Translations under genes and position numbers: made by a program
Notes under the pieces: generated by a model
Databases searched by the model: none
The model's input: the letters and a program-made list of their open reading frames with translations, nothing else
What the model was told of the DNA's origin: nothing
Assembly (NCBI GenBank): GCA_029244465.1
Contig: JAQWQN010000133.1
Coordinates: 1 to 6,052, forward strand
Length of the DNA: 6,052 nt
Direction: 5' to 3'
Origin: Pseudomonadales bacterium
GTDB lineage: Bacteria > Pseudomonadota > Gammaproteobacteria > Pseudomonadales > Azotimanducaceae
Part shown: in pieces, positions 5,765 through 6,052 of the stretch
How positions within the stretch are numbered: position 1 is the first letter of the stretch
How the letters are laid out: every line of letters begins with the position of its first letter

Positions 5765-6052
5765 TCAATCGCTCAATGAACACGCTATAAGAGTACTTCT
5801 AGTTGACGACCAACGCATGGTTGGCGAAGCCGTGCGACGTATGCTGGCTGATGAGCCAAATCTCACTTACGAATATTGTCGGGATTCGGAGTTGGCCGTC
5901 GGCGCGGCTGAAAAATTTGAACCCACCGTTATCCTGCAAGATTTAGTGATGCCAGAGATCGACGGCATGACTCTGGTGCAGCGCTACGCGGCGCATCCTT
6001 CGCTGGCTAACGTACCGACGATCGTGCTGTCTAGCCAGGAAAACCCAGAAAC
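5757..6052 (+). CDS. wspR: WspR-type response regulator, receiver domain only (cut by window end)
   Basis: Partial gene: 98 complete codons are visible. They form a receiver domain with VLLVDDQ (13-19, acidic D17/D18), phosphoacceptor D62 in VILQDLVMP (58-66), and the IVLSSQE strand (89-95) with S92 at the conserved Thr/Ser position. The LQDLVMP motif and the EAVRRML helix closely resemble Pseudomonas WspR as I remember it. WspR carries a C-terminal GGDEF diguanylate cyclase, but none is in view here, so cyclic-di-GMP synthesis is inferred from family and position. The ATG at 5757 overlaps the wspF stop by 8 nt, no Shine-Dalgarno is evident, and translational coupling is likely. A plain single-domain or differently fused regulator cannot be strictly excluded. 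Confidence 0.88.
   Translation, partial: MLDQSLNEHAIRVLLVDDQRMVGEAVRRMLADEPNLTYEYCRDSELAVGAAEKFEPTVILQDLVMPEIDGMTLVQRYAAHPSLANVPTIVLSSQENPE

Noticed and set aside
1..6052. RNA genes, insertion sequences, CRISPR arrays or attachment sites
   Set aside because: The window is continuously coding with overlapping genes; no tRNA-like folds, transposase motifs, terminal repeats or spaced repeats were seen.
1..6052. Ordinary flagellar chemotaxis operon
   Set aside because: The TPR-fused CheR, the Cys-rich CheW, the CheA-receiver hybrid without P2, and the downstream LQDLVMP-type regulator fit Wsp rather than flagellar Che clusters.

Overview
The window is an internal slice of a Wsp-type chemosensory operon (surface sensing and cyclic-di-GMP output), all on the + strand. 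It comes from a proteobacterium, most likely a gammaproteobacterium. That assignment rests on gene order (wspC-wspD-wspE-wspF-wspR) and on protein similarity to what I remember of the Pseudomonas Wsp proteins. GC content looks mid-range by eye, lower than in Pseudomonas, so a marine or other non-Pseudomonas gammaproteobacterium is plausible. The sequence alone does not fix a genus.

Layout. 13-1260: CheR-type methyltransferase with a C-terminal TPR (WspC). 1253-1915: CheW-type adaptor with a cysteine-rich N-terminus (WspD). 1912-4683: hybrid CheA kinase with two tandem Hpt domains and a C-terminal receiver (WspE). 4679-5764: CheB-type methylesterase (WspF), which I extend upstream to a non-canonical ATT start. 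5757 to the window end: the receiver domain of a WspR-type regulator, cut by the edge before any output domain. Every junction overlaps (8, 4, 5 and 8 nt). There is no intergenic space, promoter or terminator, so this is one transcription and translation unit whose 5' part (expected wspA receptor and wspB CheW) lies upstream of the window.

How the genes work together (family knowledge). A membrane receptor, coupled through CheW proteins such as WspD, controls WspE autophosphorylation. Phosphate passes to WspR, whose GGDEF domain makes cyclic-di-GMP and promotes biofilm formation. WspC methylates the receptor and WspF demethylates it, so WspF loss locks the system on in Pseudomonas.

Most notable points. 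(1) wspF has no ATG, GTG or TTG that would keep its first receiver strand and acidic residue. It appears to start at an ATT that overlaps the wspE stop and follows a well-placed GGAG. (2) WspE carries two complete, gap-free-alignable Hpt domains (about 54% identical by hand count), both with the phospho-accepting histidine. (3) WspD has a four-cysteine N-terminal motif that could bind metal. I see no wholly new system; the novelty lies in these departures from the standard Wsp architecture.
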